Shown here: piece by piece, positions 1 to 6,199 of the stretch
How positions within the stretch are numbered: position 1 is the first letter of the stretch
Layout: every line of letters begins with the position of its first letter
Source of the DNA: Thermoplasmata archaeon
GTDB taxonomy: Archaea > Thermoplasmatota > Thermoplasmata > Lutacidiplasmatales > UBA184
Length of the DNA stretch: 8,607 nucleotides
Assembly (NCBI GenBank): GCA_030040755.1
Contig: JASHTC010000076.1
Location: forward strand, 1 to 8,607
Direction of reading: 5' to 3'
Position numbers and translations under genes: made by a program
The notes under the pieces: model-generated
What the model was told of the DNA's origin: nothing
The model's database searches: none
The model's input: the letters and a program-made list of their open reading frames with translations, nothing else

Positions 1-277
1 CCTCGATGCGGCCGGAGCTCGGGAGGAGCTGGCCCGCGATCTGACGGAGGAGGGTCGTCTTTCCGGCCCCATTGGGCCCGAGCAGCGCCACGATCTCGCC
101 CGGGTGGACGACCAGGTCGATCGACCGGTTGGCGACGGTCTCGCCCCGTCGGCTCCGGTAGGTCTTGGATACGTCCTTCACCCGGAGCACGGCGCCCTCG
201 ACGTCGACGCGCGGTCCGGGCCGCTCGAGGGGGGGAGTCGCCACGGAGGTATTCCTCGGGGCTCCGGAGGGCGCCAT
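1..277 (-). CDS. ABC transporter ATP-binding protein, N-terminal part (cut by left edge)
   Basis: Reading the minus strand from ATG at 277 gives 92 codons without a stop, running off the window. After about 30 poorly ordered residues comes a typical ABC ATPase start, with VLRVKDVSKTY near residues 30-40 and the Walker A loop GPNGAGKTT at about 67-75. LPSSGRI follows near residue 91, as expected for the beta-strand after Walker A. Signature, Walker B and H-loop would lie outside the window, so the substrate cannot be told. It starts 56 nt after the rhodanese stop on the same strand and may be cotranscribed with it. The start is uncertain. ATG at 305-307 is in frame and would add ten residues. 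A perfect Shine-Dalgarno sequence (GGAGGTG on the minus strand, 295-301) lies 17 nt before ATG 277, farther than usual. The pairing permease is presumably to the left. Confidence 0.85.
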   Translation of the reverse strand, partial: MAPSGAPRNTSVATPPLERPGPRVDVEGAVLRVKDVSKTYRSRRGETVANRSIDLVVHPGEIVALLGPNGAGKTTLLRQIAGQLLPSSGRIE

Positions 278-294
278 GGGACAAGCGGCGGACG

Positions 295-318
295 CACCTC
301 CGACCATCACCGGAGGTG
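295..318 (-). promoter_or_regulatory. Hairpin that would mask the Shine-Dalgarno of the left-edge ABC gene
   Basis: Positions 295-302 and 311-318 are perfect 8-base inverted repeats with an 8-base loop (303-310). In the minus-strand transcript the 5' arm is CACCTCCG and the 3' arm is CGGAGGTG. The hairpin would therefore pair an anti-Shine-Dalgarno-like run with the GGAGGTG in front of the ABC transporter gene. The loop carries an in-frame ATG (305-307). It sits between the rhodanese stop and the ABC start. A role in translational control is inference. There is no U-run, so an intrinsic terminator is less likely. Confidence 0.4.
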
Positions 319-333
319 AGGGAGGGGCCGGGT

Positions 334-657
334 CTAGGTGTACCGAGGCACCTTCGGGTCGACTTGGACGGACCAGGCGTCGATCCCGCCCGAGAGATTA
401 TCCACGGACGCGAAGCCGTGGCTCTCGAGGAACGCCGCGACCATCGCCGAACGCGCCCCGCCGTGGCAGTAGACCACGATGGCCCGGTCCGTGGGGAGCT
501 CCCCCAGCCGTTGGGGAACCTCGATCATCGGGATGTGTACGGACGGTTCGATGGCGGCCAGGTCGCGTTCCCATCCCTCGCGCACGTCGAGGAGCAGCGG
601 CCTCGTGCCGCCTTTCAGGCGCGCCGCGACTTCCTCCGCCGAGAGCTCCTCCACCAT
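334..657 (-). CDS. Single-domain rhodanese-like sulfurtransferase
   Basis: This is a 107-residue protein made of one rhodanese domain, the size of GlpE/PspE-type stand-alone enzymes. LLLDVREGWE (21-30) is the conserved early strand and turn. The active-site loop is CHGGARS with the sulfur-carrying Cys at 64, and the C-terminal GGIDAW (90-95) is a family hallmark. Such proteins move a sulfane sulfur through a cysteine persulfide, in the cytoplasm here because no signal or membrane segment is visible. I chose ATG 657 because the 34 residues available upstream do not resemble rhodanese, and a TATA-like island lies about 28 nt before it. The gene is divergent from the YHS-copper ATPase pair and is followed on its own strand by an ABC transporter gene. 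The acceptor is unknown. A role near copper handling is only suggested by position. Confidence 0.9.
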   Translation of the reverse strand: MVEELSAEEVAARLKGGTRPLLLDVREGWERDLAAIEPSVHIPMIEVPQRLGELPTDRAIVVYCHGGARSAMVAAFLESHGFASVDNLSGGIDAWSVQVDPKVPRYT

Positions 658-680
658 CGACGGGGTACCGGAGGACGCAT

Positions 681-690
681 CGCATAGGGA
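681..690 (-). promoter_or_regulatory. TATA-like promoter element of the rhodanese gene
   Basis: The minus strand reads AATCCCTATGCG here, a small AT island centred about 28 nt before ATG 657. This matches the usual archaeal TATA-to-start distance and would give a transcript with little or no leader. The island resembles that before taw1 (AACCCTTATGG). A second, farther candidate is GGATTTAGG on the minus strand at about 717-725, which would give a leader of roughly 38 nt. Confidence 0.35.
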
Positions 691-700
691 TTGCGGTCCG

Positions 701-734
701 CCCCGGTTCGGGGTGAGCCTAAATCCCCCGCGGG
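701..734. promoter_or_regulatory. Paired palindromes flanking the TATA box of the copper genes (candidate operator)
   Basis: CCCCG-GTT-CGGGG (701-713) is an inverted repeat directly before the plus-strand TATA-like element at 718-724. CCCGCGGG (727-734) is an 8-base perfect palindrome directly after it. Sites on either side of the TATA box are where archaeal regulators commonly block or recruit transcription factors, and copper pumps are usually metal-regulated. Short GC palindromes arise easily by chance in this base composition, so the assignment is tentative. Confidence 0.25.
718..724 (+). promoter_or_regulatory. TATA-like promoter element of the YHS-copper ATPase operon
   Basis: CCTAAAT is the only AT-rich run in this GC-rich spacer. 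Its centre is about 27 nt before the ATG at 749, which predicts transcription starting at or within a base or two of the start codon, so a leaderless mRNA. No other promoter-like run lies between this gene and the ATPase gene. Confidence 0.45.
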
Positions 735-748
735 TTCTCGCCCCCGCG

Positions 749-895
749 ATGAAGGTCAAGGACCCCGTCTGCGGGATGGTCGTCGAGTCGACGGCCGCCC
801 CGGTGCAGGGAACCTACAACCAGCGGACCGTGTACTTCTGCGCGGAGACCTGCAAGCGGACCTACGAGCGGATGCATCCGCCGGACTCTCGTTAG
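749..895 (+). CDS. Small stand-alone YHS-domain metal-binding protein
   Basis: This is a 48-residue protein that is essentially one YHS domain (Pfam family YHS, related to TRASH). DPVCGM covers 5-10 with Cys8, YFCAETC covers 29-35 with Cys31 and Cys35, and the chain ends soon after. The three cysteines are the expected metal ligands, and no membrane segment or signal is present. ATG 749 is chosen because it begins the domain directly and lies 27 nt after a TATA-like element. The gene ends 30 nt before the copper ATPase, in the same reading frame, and that ATPase carries its own YHS domain with the same Cys pattern. By analogy to CopZ and CopA I infer a copper chaperone or metal buffer for the pump, but this has no direct support in the sequence. 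Confidence 0.85.
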   Translation: MKVKDPVCGMVVESTAAPVQGTYNQRTVYFCAETCKRTYERMHPPDSR

Positions 896-925
896 CCCGG
901 ACCGGCGCTGCCGAGCGGTGGGCCG

Positions 926-3043
926 ATGGCCACGGACCCCGTCTGCGGGATGTTCGTCGAAGAACGGGGCGCCGAACTCCGGCTCGTCCGCGACAATCGT
1001 AGTTACTTCTTCTGCTCGCGGGGTTGCCTCGAGCAGTTCGCCGCGCCGGAGGTCGCCCGCCGGAGGCTCCGAGAGCGACTCGCCGTGGCCTGGCCGCTGG
1101 CCCTCGTCGTCGTCGGGCTCACGTACGCGGCCCCGTCGACCCGAGATTTCGCCGTCGCCGCCGGGCTCGCCGGGGTGGTCCAGGTGTACGCCGGGGCCCC
1201 GTTCTACCGAGGGGCCTGGGATGCGATCCGTGGGTGGGCCGGCAACATGGACCTCTTGATCGCAGTCGGCACGACCACGGCCTACGGCTACAGCGTGCTC
1301 GCGCTCGCGCTTCCGGGCCGCTTCCCGACGGCGTACTACTTCGATGCCTCTAGTCTGATCGTGGCCCTGATCCTTTCCGGCAACTACCTGGAGAGCCTGG
1401 TCCGGGGTCGGGCGGGCACCGCGCTCCAACGTCTGGGTGAGCTCCTCCCGAGGACCGCGGACCGGCTCGAGGGGGCCCTCGTCCGCGCCGTCCCGCTGGA
1501 CGACCTGCGTCCCCAGGACCTGGTACGGGTGCTCCCCGGCGCCCGCTTTCCGGCCGACGGAGTGATCCGCGTCGGTCGTACGTCCGTGGACGAGTCCGCC
1601 CTCACCGGGGAGTCCCTGCCGGTCCCAAAGGGGGTCGGGGCGTCCGTGACGGCCGGCTCCCTCAACGGGACAGGGCCGGTGGACGTCGAGGTCACCCGGC
1701 TTCGGGGCGACAGCTTCGTGGCCCAGGTGGGTCGGCTCCTCTCCGAGGCGGAGGAGGCTCGGGTACCGCTCCGCCAGACCGCGGACCGGATCGCCGCGGT
1801 GTTCGTCCCGCTCGTGCTCGCCCTCGCGGCCGGCGCCGCCCTCGCCTGGTGGCTCTGGGGGGGAGCCAGCGCGACGGTCTCCGTGCTGGTCTTCGTGAGC
1901 GTGGTGATCATCGCTTGTCCCTGCGCGTTCGGGATCGCTACGCCGGCGGCGATCCTGGTCGGGGTGGGCCGGGCGGCGGAAGAAGGCGTCCTGTTCCGGG
2001 GGCAGGACTCCCTGGAGCGAACGGCCCGCGCCGACATCGTCCTCACCGATAAGACGGGGACCCTCACGAGCCCCGACCCGACGGTGGACCAGCTCGTGCC
2101 GGCCCCCGGCGTGACGGCCAGCTCCCTCCTGGAGCTCGCGGCCGGGCTGGAGTCGGGGTCGGAGCACGCCTACGCCCGGGCGGTCGCCGCACGCGCCGCG
2201 TCCGAGCACGTGGCCCCGGCCGCGGTCGACAACCGCCGGGTGCTCCCCGGTCGGGGCGTTCGGGGGGAGCGAGCGGGTCGCCCCGTGGCCATCCTGGACG
2301 GCGAGTCCGCCCGACAGGAGGGGGTCGACCTCGCCCCGCTCGGCCCCGCGGCCGCCGCGGCCGATGCCTCGGGGGATTCGTGGGCGGTCGTGGTCGACCA
2401 GCGGACCGTCGTGGGACTTCTCACCTTCCGCGCTCCGCTCGTGCCGGGGGCCGTCGAGGCCGTCCGGGCCCTCCATCAGCTCGGGCTCCGGGTCGTGATG
2501 GTCACAGGGGACCGAGAGGCGCCGGCCCGACGGGTGGCCGCCTCGCTGGGGGTCGACCGCGTCGAGGCGGGAGCTCGACCGGAGGGAAAGGTGGCGCTCG
2601 TTCGCCGGTATACCGCGGCGGGCCACCATCCCGCCTTCGTGGGGGACGGCATCAACGACGCGGCCGCGCTGGCGAGCGCGGACGTCGGGCTGGCGATCGG
2701 GACCGGAACGGAGGTCGCGAAGGAGGCCGGCCAGGTCCTGCTCCTTGCGCCGGATTTCCGGGGCGTGCCCCGGGCCATCGAGCTGGCCCGGCGCACCGTC
2801 CGGCAGGTGCGGTGGAACTTGTGGTGGGCGCTCGGGTACAACGCCGTCCTTCTCCCGATCGCCATGGGTGCGCTGGTCCCGCTCCTCGGGTTCGCCGTCT
2901 ACACCGTCCTCCCCGTCGCGGGAGCCGTGGCGATGGGCCTCTCGTCCACGATCGTCGTGGTGAACTCCCTCTCCCTGCGTTGGGCGACCCTCGGGCGGGG
3001 CGCTCCCGTCCCCACCCTCCGTGCGGGGCTCGCTCACGGATAG
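926..3043 (+). CDS. copA: P1B-type Cu+-exporting ATPase with N-terminal YHS domain
   Basis: This 705-residue pump drives Cu+ out of the cytoplasm with ATP. An N-terminal YHS domain (about 3-40; Cys7, Cys30, Cys34) replaces the usual HMA domain. Eight membrane segments are visible at about 51-70, 74-93, 109-128, 139-156, 291-311, 316-346, 632-650 and 655-681. Motifs are TGES (227-230, actuator), CPC (331-333, transport site), DKTGT (phosphorylated Asp375), TGD (527-529) and GDGINDA (573-579). YN (638-639) in segment 7 and M670 with S673-S674 in segment 8 are the Cu+ (P1B-1) ligands. The nucleotide-binding HP dipeptide is changed: His414 is present but followed by Ala. CPC is followed by AFGIATP rather than the common ALGLATP. 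ATG 926 follows a weak GGTGGG. It is 30 nt after the YHS gene, with no promoter of its own seen, so the two are probably one operon. Confidence 0.95.
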   Translation: MATDPVCGMFVEERGAELRLVRDNRSYFFCSRGCLEQFAAPEVARRRLRERLAVAWPLALVVVGLTYAAPSTRDFAVAAGLAGVVQVYAGAPFYRGAWDAIRGWAGNMDLLIAVGTTTAYGYSVLALALPGRFPTAYYFDASSLIVALILSGNYLESLVRGRAGTALQRLGELLPRTADRLEGALVRAVPLDDLRPQDLVRVLPGARFPADGVIRVGRTSVDESALTGESLPVPKGVGASVTAGSLNGTGPVDVEVTRLRGDSFVAQVGRLLSEAEEARVPLRQTADRIAAVFVPLVLALAAGAALAWWLWGGASATVSVLVFVSVVIIACPCAFGIATPAAILVGVGRAAEEGVLFRGQDSLERTARADIVLTDKTGTLTSPDPTVDQLVPAPGVTASSLLELAAGLESGSEHAYARAVAARAASEHVAPAAVDNRRVLPGRGVRGERAGRPVAILDGESARQEGVDLAPLGPAAAAADASGDSWAVVVDQRTVVGLLTFRAPLVPGAVEAVRALHQLGLRVVMVTGDREAPARRVAASLGVDRVEAGARPEGKVALVRRYTAAGHHPAFVGDGINDAAALASADVGLAIGTGTEVAKEAGQVLLLAPDFRGVPRAIELARRTVRQVRWNLWWALGYNAVLLPIAMGALVPLLGFAVYTVLPVAGAVAMGLSSTIVVVNSLSLRWATLGRGAPVPTLRAGLAHG

Positions 3044-3050
3044 GGAGACG

Positions 3051-3057
3051 TTTTCAA
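3051..3057 (+). promoter_or_regulatory. Possible TATA element before the ABC exporter genes
   Basis: TTTTCAA is an isolated AT-rich run seven bases after the copA stop. Its centre is about 36 nt before the chosen ATG 3090, which would give a leader of roughly ten bases. The T-run could equally serve as a termination signal for copA. Which of the two it is, or both, cannot be decided from sequence. Confidence 0.3.
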
Positions 3058-3089
3058 CTCCCCCGACAAGCCCGCCCGACCGCGGACCC

Positions 3090-4034
3090 ATGGCGTCGAG
3101 CATCGAGACGTTCGGACTGACCAAGCGGTTCGGTTCCTTCACCGCGCTCGACCACCTGAATCTCAAGGTGGAAGGATCGAAGTGCGTGGGATTTCTGGGC
3201 CCGAACGGCGCGGGCAAGACGACCACGCTCAAGCTCCTCACGGACATGATCTTCCCGACCGAGGGGGGCTGCCGGATCAACGGGGTCTCCGTCCAGGATG
3301 ACCGCAAGCGCGCGCTCGCGGATGCGGGGGTCCTCATCGAGAGCCCGGAAATCTATCCGTCCCTCACCCCGAACGAAGCGCTGGGGATGGTCGCCGACCT
3401 GCGGGGGCTCGCGGCCTCCGACCGGCGGGACCGCATCCGTACGGTCCTGGGCGAGGTGAAGATGTCCGACTGGGCCGACCAGAAGGTCGGACGGATGTCG
3501 AAGGGGATGAAGCAGCGGATCAACATCGCCTCGGCGCTCGTCCACGACCCGGCGGTCCTGCTGCTGGACGAGCCGTCGACGGGCCTCGACCCGCGGGGGA
3601 TGGCCGAGGTCCGGGCGATCGTCCGGGACCTCAAGCAGAGCCATCGGCTGATCTTCATGAGCAGCCACATCCTGAGCGAGGTCGTCGACGTCTGCGACGA
3701 GGTCGCCCTCATCGACAAGGGAAAGCTGCTCTTCTACGATACCCTCGAGAACGTCACGGCGCGCTTCGCGAACGGCCACTCGACGGTCGACGTCCTTCTC
3801 GCGCGCCCGATCACCCCCGAGGACGTGGCCCGACGGGTCACCCCCTTGCCGTCGGTGGCGGGCGTGCAGCAGCTCGACCCGAAGCGTCTGCGGGTCCGGT
3901 TCACGGGCGGGCTCGATGGCCAAGAGCATCTGGTCGAGGCCCTCGTGGGCCTCCACCTCGGGGTCGTCAGCGTCGCCGAGTCGGAGAGCGCGCTCGAGGA
4001 GATCTACCTGAGCCAGATCTCCCGGGGGGACTAG
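3090..4034 (+). CDS. ABC-2 type transporter ATP-binding protein (BcrA/DrrA-like)
   Basis: This 314-residue nucleotide-binding subunit would power the membrane protein encoded four bases downstream. Walker A is GPNGAGKT (37-44), the signature is the degenerate SKGMKQ (137-142), Walker B is VLLLDEPS (156-163) and the switch His is 193 in SSHILSE. At the Q-loop position the sequence is IESPEIYP (83-90), with Glu where many ABC ATPases have Gln. This is familiar from the bacitracin and daunorubicin export type. A C-terminal region of about 90 residues follows the core, as usual in this class. ATG 3090 is preferred over the in-frame ATG 3021, because the latter lies inside copA and adds 23 residues unlike the family. 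The substrate cannot be told. Closeness to copA does not imply copper. Confidence 0.93.
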   Translation: MASSIETFGLTKRFGSFTALDHLNLKVEGSKCVGFLGPNGAGKTTTLKLLTDMIFPTEGGCRINGVSVQDDRKRALADAGVLIESPEIYPSLTPNEALGMVADLRGLAASDRRDRIRTVLGEVKMSDWADQKVGRMSKGMKQRINIASALVHDPAVLLLDEPSTGLDPRGMAEVRAIVRDLKQSHRLIFMSSHILSEVVDVCDEVALIDKGKLLFYDTLENVTARFANGHSTVDVLLARPITPEDVARRVTPLPSVAGVQQLDPKRLRVRFTGGLDGQEHLVEALVGLHLGVVSVAESESALEEIYLSQISRGD

Positions 4035-4038
4035 CCCG

Positions 4039-4917
4039 ATGGCCTCCGCCACCGTCGACGCGCCGGCGGGCCGGCTCCAGGTACCGGGTTCGATGCAGCA
4101 GGTGCTTAAGCTCACCCGCTACCAGCTGCGCGAGTACATCCGCTCGCGACGGTTCGTCGCCCTGGCCGCGATCGTCCTCGTGATCGGGGCGATCCTGACC
4201 GCGGTCGTGGCCCACTTCCGGGGGGCGGTCATCTCGACCAACCTCGCCTACTACGGAACGTTCTGGGGCGGCGGGGTCGTGTTCGTCATCGTGCTCGCGG
4301 CCGTCTTCTTCGGCGGGGATGCGATCGCGGGGGAGTTCCAGAACAAGACGGGGTACTTCCTGATGGGCCTGCCGATGCGCCGGGCGACCGTCTATGTCGG
4401 GAAGTTCATCGCCGCCTTCGTCGCCTCCGTGGCGATGATGCTCCTGTTCCTCGCGATCCTCGTCGGCAACGGGGCCTACTACTTCGGGGTCAACCTGCTC
4501 CCGTGGCAGATCTGGCTGTCGCTCGTGCTCGCGCTGCTCTACCTCGCCGCGGTGCTCGGCGCCACCTTCCTGTTCAGCTCGCTGTTCAAGGTGAGCGCCT
4601 ACGGGTTCGTCCTGACCGCGCTCCTGTTCCTGATCGGGTTCAGCCTCATCCAGGACGTAGTCACGATGCTCGTGAAGATCGAGCCGTGGATGATCATCTC
4701 CTACGCCGACTCGACGATCGGCGAGGTCTTCTCGACCAACGTGCTGTGGGGGCTGACCGGGACCGTGACCCAGAGCACGATCGGGATGGGCCCGCACGCG
4801 GTCACGACGACGACCTACACGGCGGGGGTCGGCGAGGGGATCGTGATCATGCTCGTCTACCTCGTGGTCACGGCGGCCGCCGGCCTCTGGCTCTTCGAGC
4901 GCGAAGAGTTCACGTAA
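4039..4917 (+). CDS. ABC-2 type transporter permease
   Basis: This 292-residue membrane protein has six hydrophobic segments at about 39-58, 77-93, 121-143, 156-180, 186-205 and 266-286. GEFQNKTGYFLMGLP (98-112) between segments 2 and 3 is the coupling element typical of ABC-2 permeases. The roughly 60-residue loop before the last segment is rich in Thr and Gly and probably faces outside. The ATG lies four bases after the ATPase stop, so the two are translationally coupled and form one exporter. A later ATG (4093, residue 19) would start just before the amphipathic helix and is possible. The cargo is unknown. Lipids, peptides and drugs are all transported by relatives. Confidence 0.92.
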   Translation: MASATVDAPAGRLQVPGSMQQVLKLTRYQLREYIRSRRFVALAAIVLVIGAILTAVVAHFRGAVISTNLAYYGTFWGGGVVFVIVLAAVFFGGDAIAGEFQNKTGYFLMGLPMRRATVYVGKFIAAFVASVAMMLLFLAILVGNGAYYFGVNLLPWQIWLSLVLALLYLAAVLGATFLFSSLFKVSAYGFVLTALLFLIGFSLIQDVVTMLVKIEPWMIISYADSTIGEVFSTNVLWGLTGTVTQSTIGMGPHAVTTTTYTAGVGEGIVIMLVYLVVTAAAGLWLFEREEFT

Positions 4918-4966
4918 GGGTCCCGGCCCGCGTAGCGCGCGCGAGCCGGCTCGCCGCGTCCAAACC

Positions 4967-4972
4967 CTTATG
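4967..4972 (+). promoter_or_regulatory. TATA-like promoter element of taw1
   Basis: CAAACCCTTATGGG stands out in the 84-base GC-rich gap between the permease stop and taw1. Its CTTATG core is centred about 32 nt before ATG 5002, which predicts a leader of a few bases. The upstream AAA could be part of a B-recognition element. This suggests that taw1 is transcribed apart from the exporter genes. Confidence 0.45.
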
Positions 4973-5001
4973 GGTCGGGGCCGGGTCGGAGCCGCTCGGC
5001 G

Positions 5002-5976
5002 ATGGGAGACCAGGACCTCTCGACCGAGCTGGTCGGCCAGGGCTACCAACTGGTGGGACGGCACAGCGCGGTCAAGCTCTGCTACTGGACGCGCGAGTCC
5101 CTCACCCGGGGCCGCGATTGCTACAAGGGCCGGTTCTACGGGATCGAGAGCCACCGGTGCCTGCAGATGTCGCCGGCGATCGACTCGTGCAACCTGCACT
5201 GCCGCTTCTGCTGGCGGAACCAGGGGTGGGAGAACGACGCGGTGATGCCCGAGTATGACGACCCGGAGTCGCTGCTCGACCAATCCATCGACGCCCAGCG
5301 GAGGATCCTCTCCGGCTTCAAGGGCGATCCGAGCGTCCGGCTCGAGCGGTGGGACGAGTCGCAGTCCCCCCGCCACATCGCCATCTCGCTGACGGGGGAG
5401 CCGACGCTCTACCCGAAGATGAACCGGTTCCTCGAGCTGGCCCACGCCCGAGGGATCACGACGTTCCTCGTGACGAACGGGACGAACCCGGATGCCCTCC
5501 GGGCCCTCGACCCGCTCCCGACGCAGCTCTACGTCTCCGTGACCGCGCCCAACGCCGAGGTGTTCCGTCGCCTGACCCTGCCGGCCCAGGACGATGCCTT
5601 CCGCCGGCTCCGAGAGTCCCTGTCGATCGTCCGGGACCTGAAGACGCGCCGGGTCGTCCGCCACACCCTCGTCCGTGGCTGGAACCTCGGCTGGGTCGAG
5701 CAGTACGCCGAGCTCGACCAGCTCGCCCGGCCCGATTTCATCGAACCGAAGGGGTACGTCTACATGGGCAAGTCCCGCCAGCGCCTCGGGAAGGACCACG
5801 TGCCCACCCACGAAGAGGTCGGAGAGTTCGCGAACCGGCTCGCGGCCCGTACCGGCTACCTGGTCCTGGATGAGTCGCCCGACTCGAAGGTCTTCCTGCT
5901 CGGGCGGAGCCCGACCGGACGGTTCCTTCCCGGGCGCGAGCCCGTCCGGGAGCCGCTCGCCCCAGCCGCTACGTGA
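5002..5976 (+). CDS. taw1: tRNA 4-demethylwyosine synthase (radical SAM, Taw1/TYW1)
   Basis: This 324-residue enzyme makes the tricyclic base of wyosine derivatives at G37 next to the anticodon of tRNA-Phe, from N1-methylguanosine and pyruvate. The radical SAM triad is CNLHCRFC (Cys63, Cys67, Cys70). Three further cysteines (27, 40, 53) would hold the second iron-sulfur cluster. Their spacing of 13, 13, 10, 4 and 3 matches what I recall for the Methanocaldococcus jannaschii enzyme, offset by one. Lys42 in CYKG corresponds to the Lys proposed to bind pyruvate. LTGEPTLYP near 130-138 is the SAM-binding GE motif. The protein is close to the usual archaeal length and lacks the flavodoxin domain of eukaryotic TYW1. 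Start 5002 agrees with the cysteine numbering and the promoter. Later wyosine enzymes are not in the window. Confidence 0.96.
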   Translation: MGDQDLSTELVGQGYQLVGRHSAVKLCYWTRESLTRGRDCYKGRFYGIESHRCLQMSPAIDSCNLHCRFCWRNQGWENDAVMPEYDDPESLLDQSIDAQRRILSGFKGDPSVRLERWDESQSPRHIAISLTGEPTLYPKMNRFLELAHARGITTFLVTNGTNPDALRALDPLPTQLYVSVTAPNAEVFRRLTLPAQDDAFRRLRESLSIVRDLKTRRVVRHTLVRGWNLGWVEQYAELDQLARPDFIEPKGYVYMGKSRQRLGKDHVPTHEEVGEFANRLAARTGYLVLDESPDSKVFLLGRSPTGRFLPGREPVREPLAPAAT

Positions 5977-6130
5977 GGCGCCAGTTCAGGACTTCGACCA
6001 GCACCGCGGCCGCGAGGCCCAGGCCGATCACCAAGTAGGGGTTGATCTTGAGCGCCCGGGTCTCCTCCATGTCGTAGTACTGGATGAGGCCGGCGGCGCT
6101 CGAGAATCCGGAGCGGCGACTGTCGGGCAT
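5969..6130 (-). CDS. secG: Preprotein translocase subunit Sec61-beta (archaeal SecG)
   Basis: This is a 53-residue single-span membrane protein. After a short basic N-terminus (SRRSGFSSAAG) comes LIQYYDMEE (15-23), then ALKINPYLVI (26-35) leading into a C-terminal membrane segment (about 32-48). It ends NWRLT. This order, GLIxYYDxEE then a (I/L)KIxP motif and one tail-anchored helix, is diagnostic of the Sec61-beta subunit of the SecYE translocon. The start is firm, because ATG 6130 is 29 nt from a strong TATA box and nearly leaderless. The gene is short and its last eight bases overlap the 3' end of taw1 on the other strand, so it is easily missed. It follows sppA on the same strand with a 69-base gap that holds its own promoter. 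Confidence 0.93.
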   Translation of the reverse strand: MPDSRRSGFSSAAGLIQYYDMEETRALKINPYLVIGLGLAAAVLVEVLNWRLT

Positions 6131-6155
6131 GCGCTCCCCTCGACGCCCGGGGGGG

Positions 6156-6162
6156 TATATAT
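6156..6162 (-). promoter_or_regulatory. TATA box of the Sec61-beta gene
   Basis: ATATATA on the minus strand, inside GCGATATATACC, is one of the two strongest TATA boxes in the window. Its centre is 29 nt before ATG 6130, so transcription should begin within a few bases of the start codon. It lies between sppA and the Sec61-beta gene, giving the latter its own promoter. Confidence 0.75.
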
Positions 6163-6199
6163 CGCCTCAGCCACCGCGGCGCGCCCGAGGCGACGCGGC

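Noticed and set aside
412..416. Finding entry carrying coordinates 412-416
   Set aside because: These are residue numbers of copA, not base positions. The relevant bases are 2156-2173, given in the separate HP finding; nothing special is claimed at bases 412-416.
893..895. Pyrrolysine or other recoding at the TAG between the YHS gene and copA
   Set aside because: TAG is the stop of six of the nine complete genes here, and each of those proteins has the expected length. No Pyl insertion context or pyl gene is visible. Occasional readthrough is kept as a finding but not dedicated recoding.
719..3337. Minus-strand open frame of 872 codons antisense to copA
   Set aside because: It is rich in Arg, Gly, Pro, Asp and His with no domain or hydrophobic pattern. 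It mirrors a clear P1B ATPase on the other strand. Long antisense frames are expected at this GC content.
3967..5811. Minus-strand open frame of 614 codons across the permease and taw1
   Set aside because: Its composition is low-complexity and highly charged, and it covers two confidently identified plus-strand genes.
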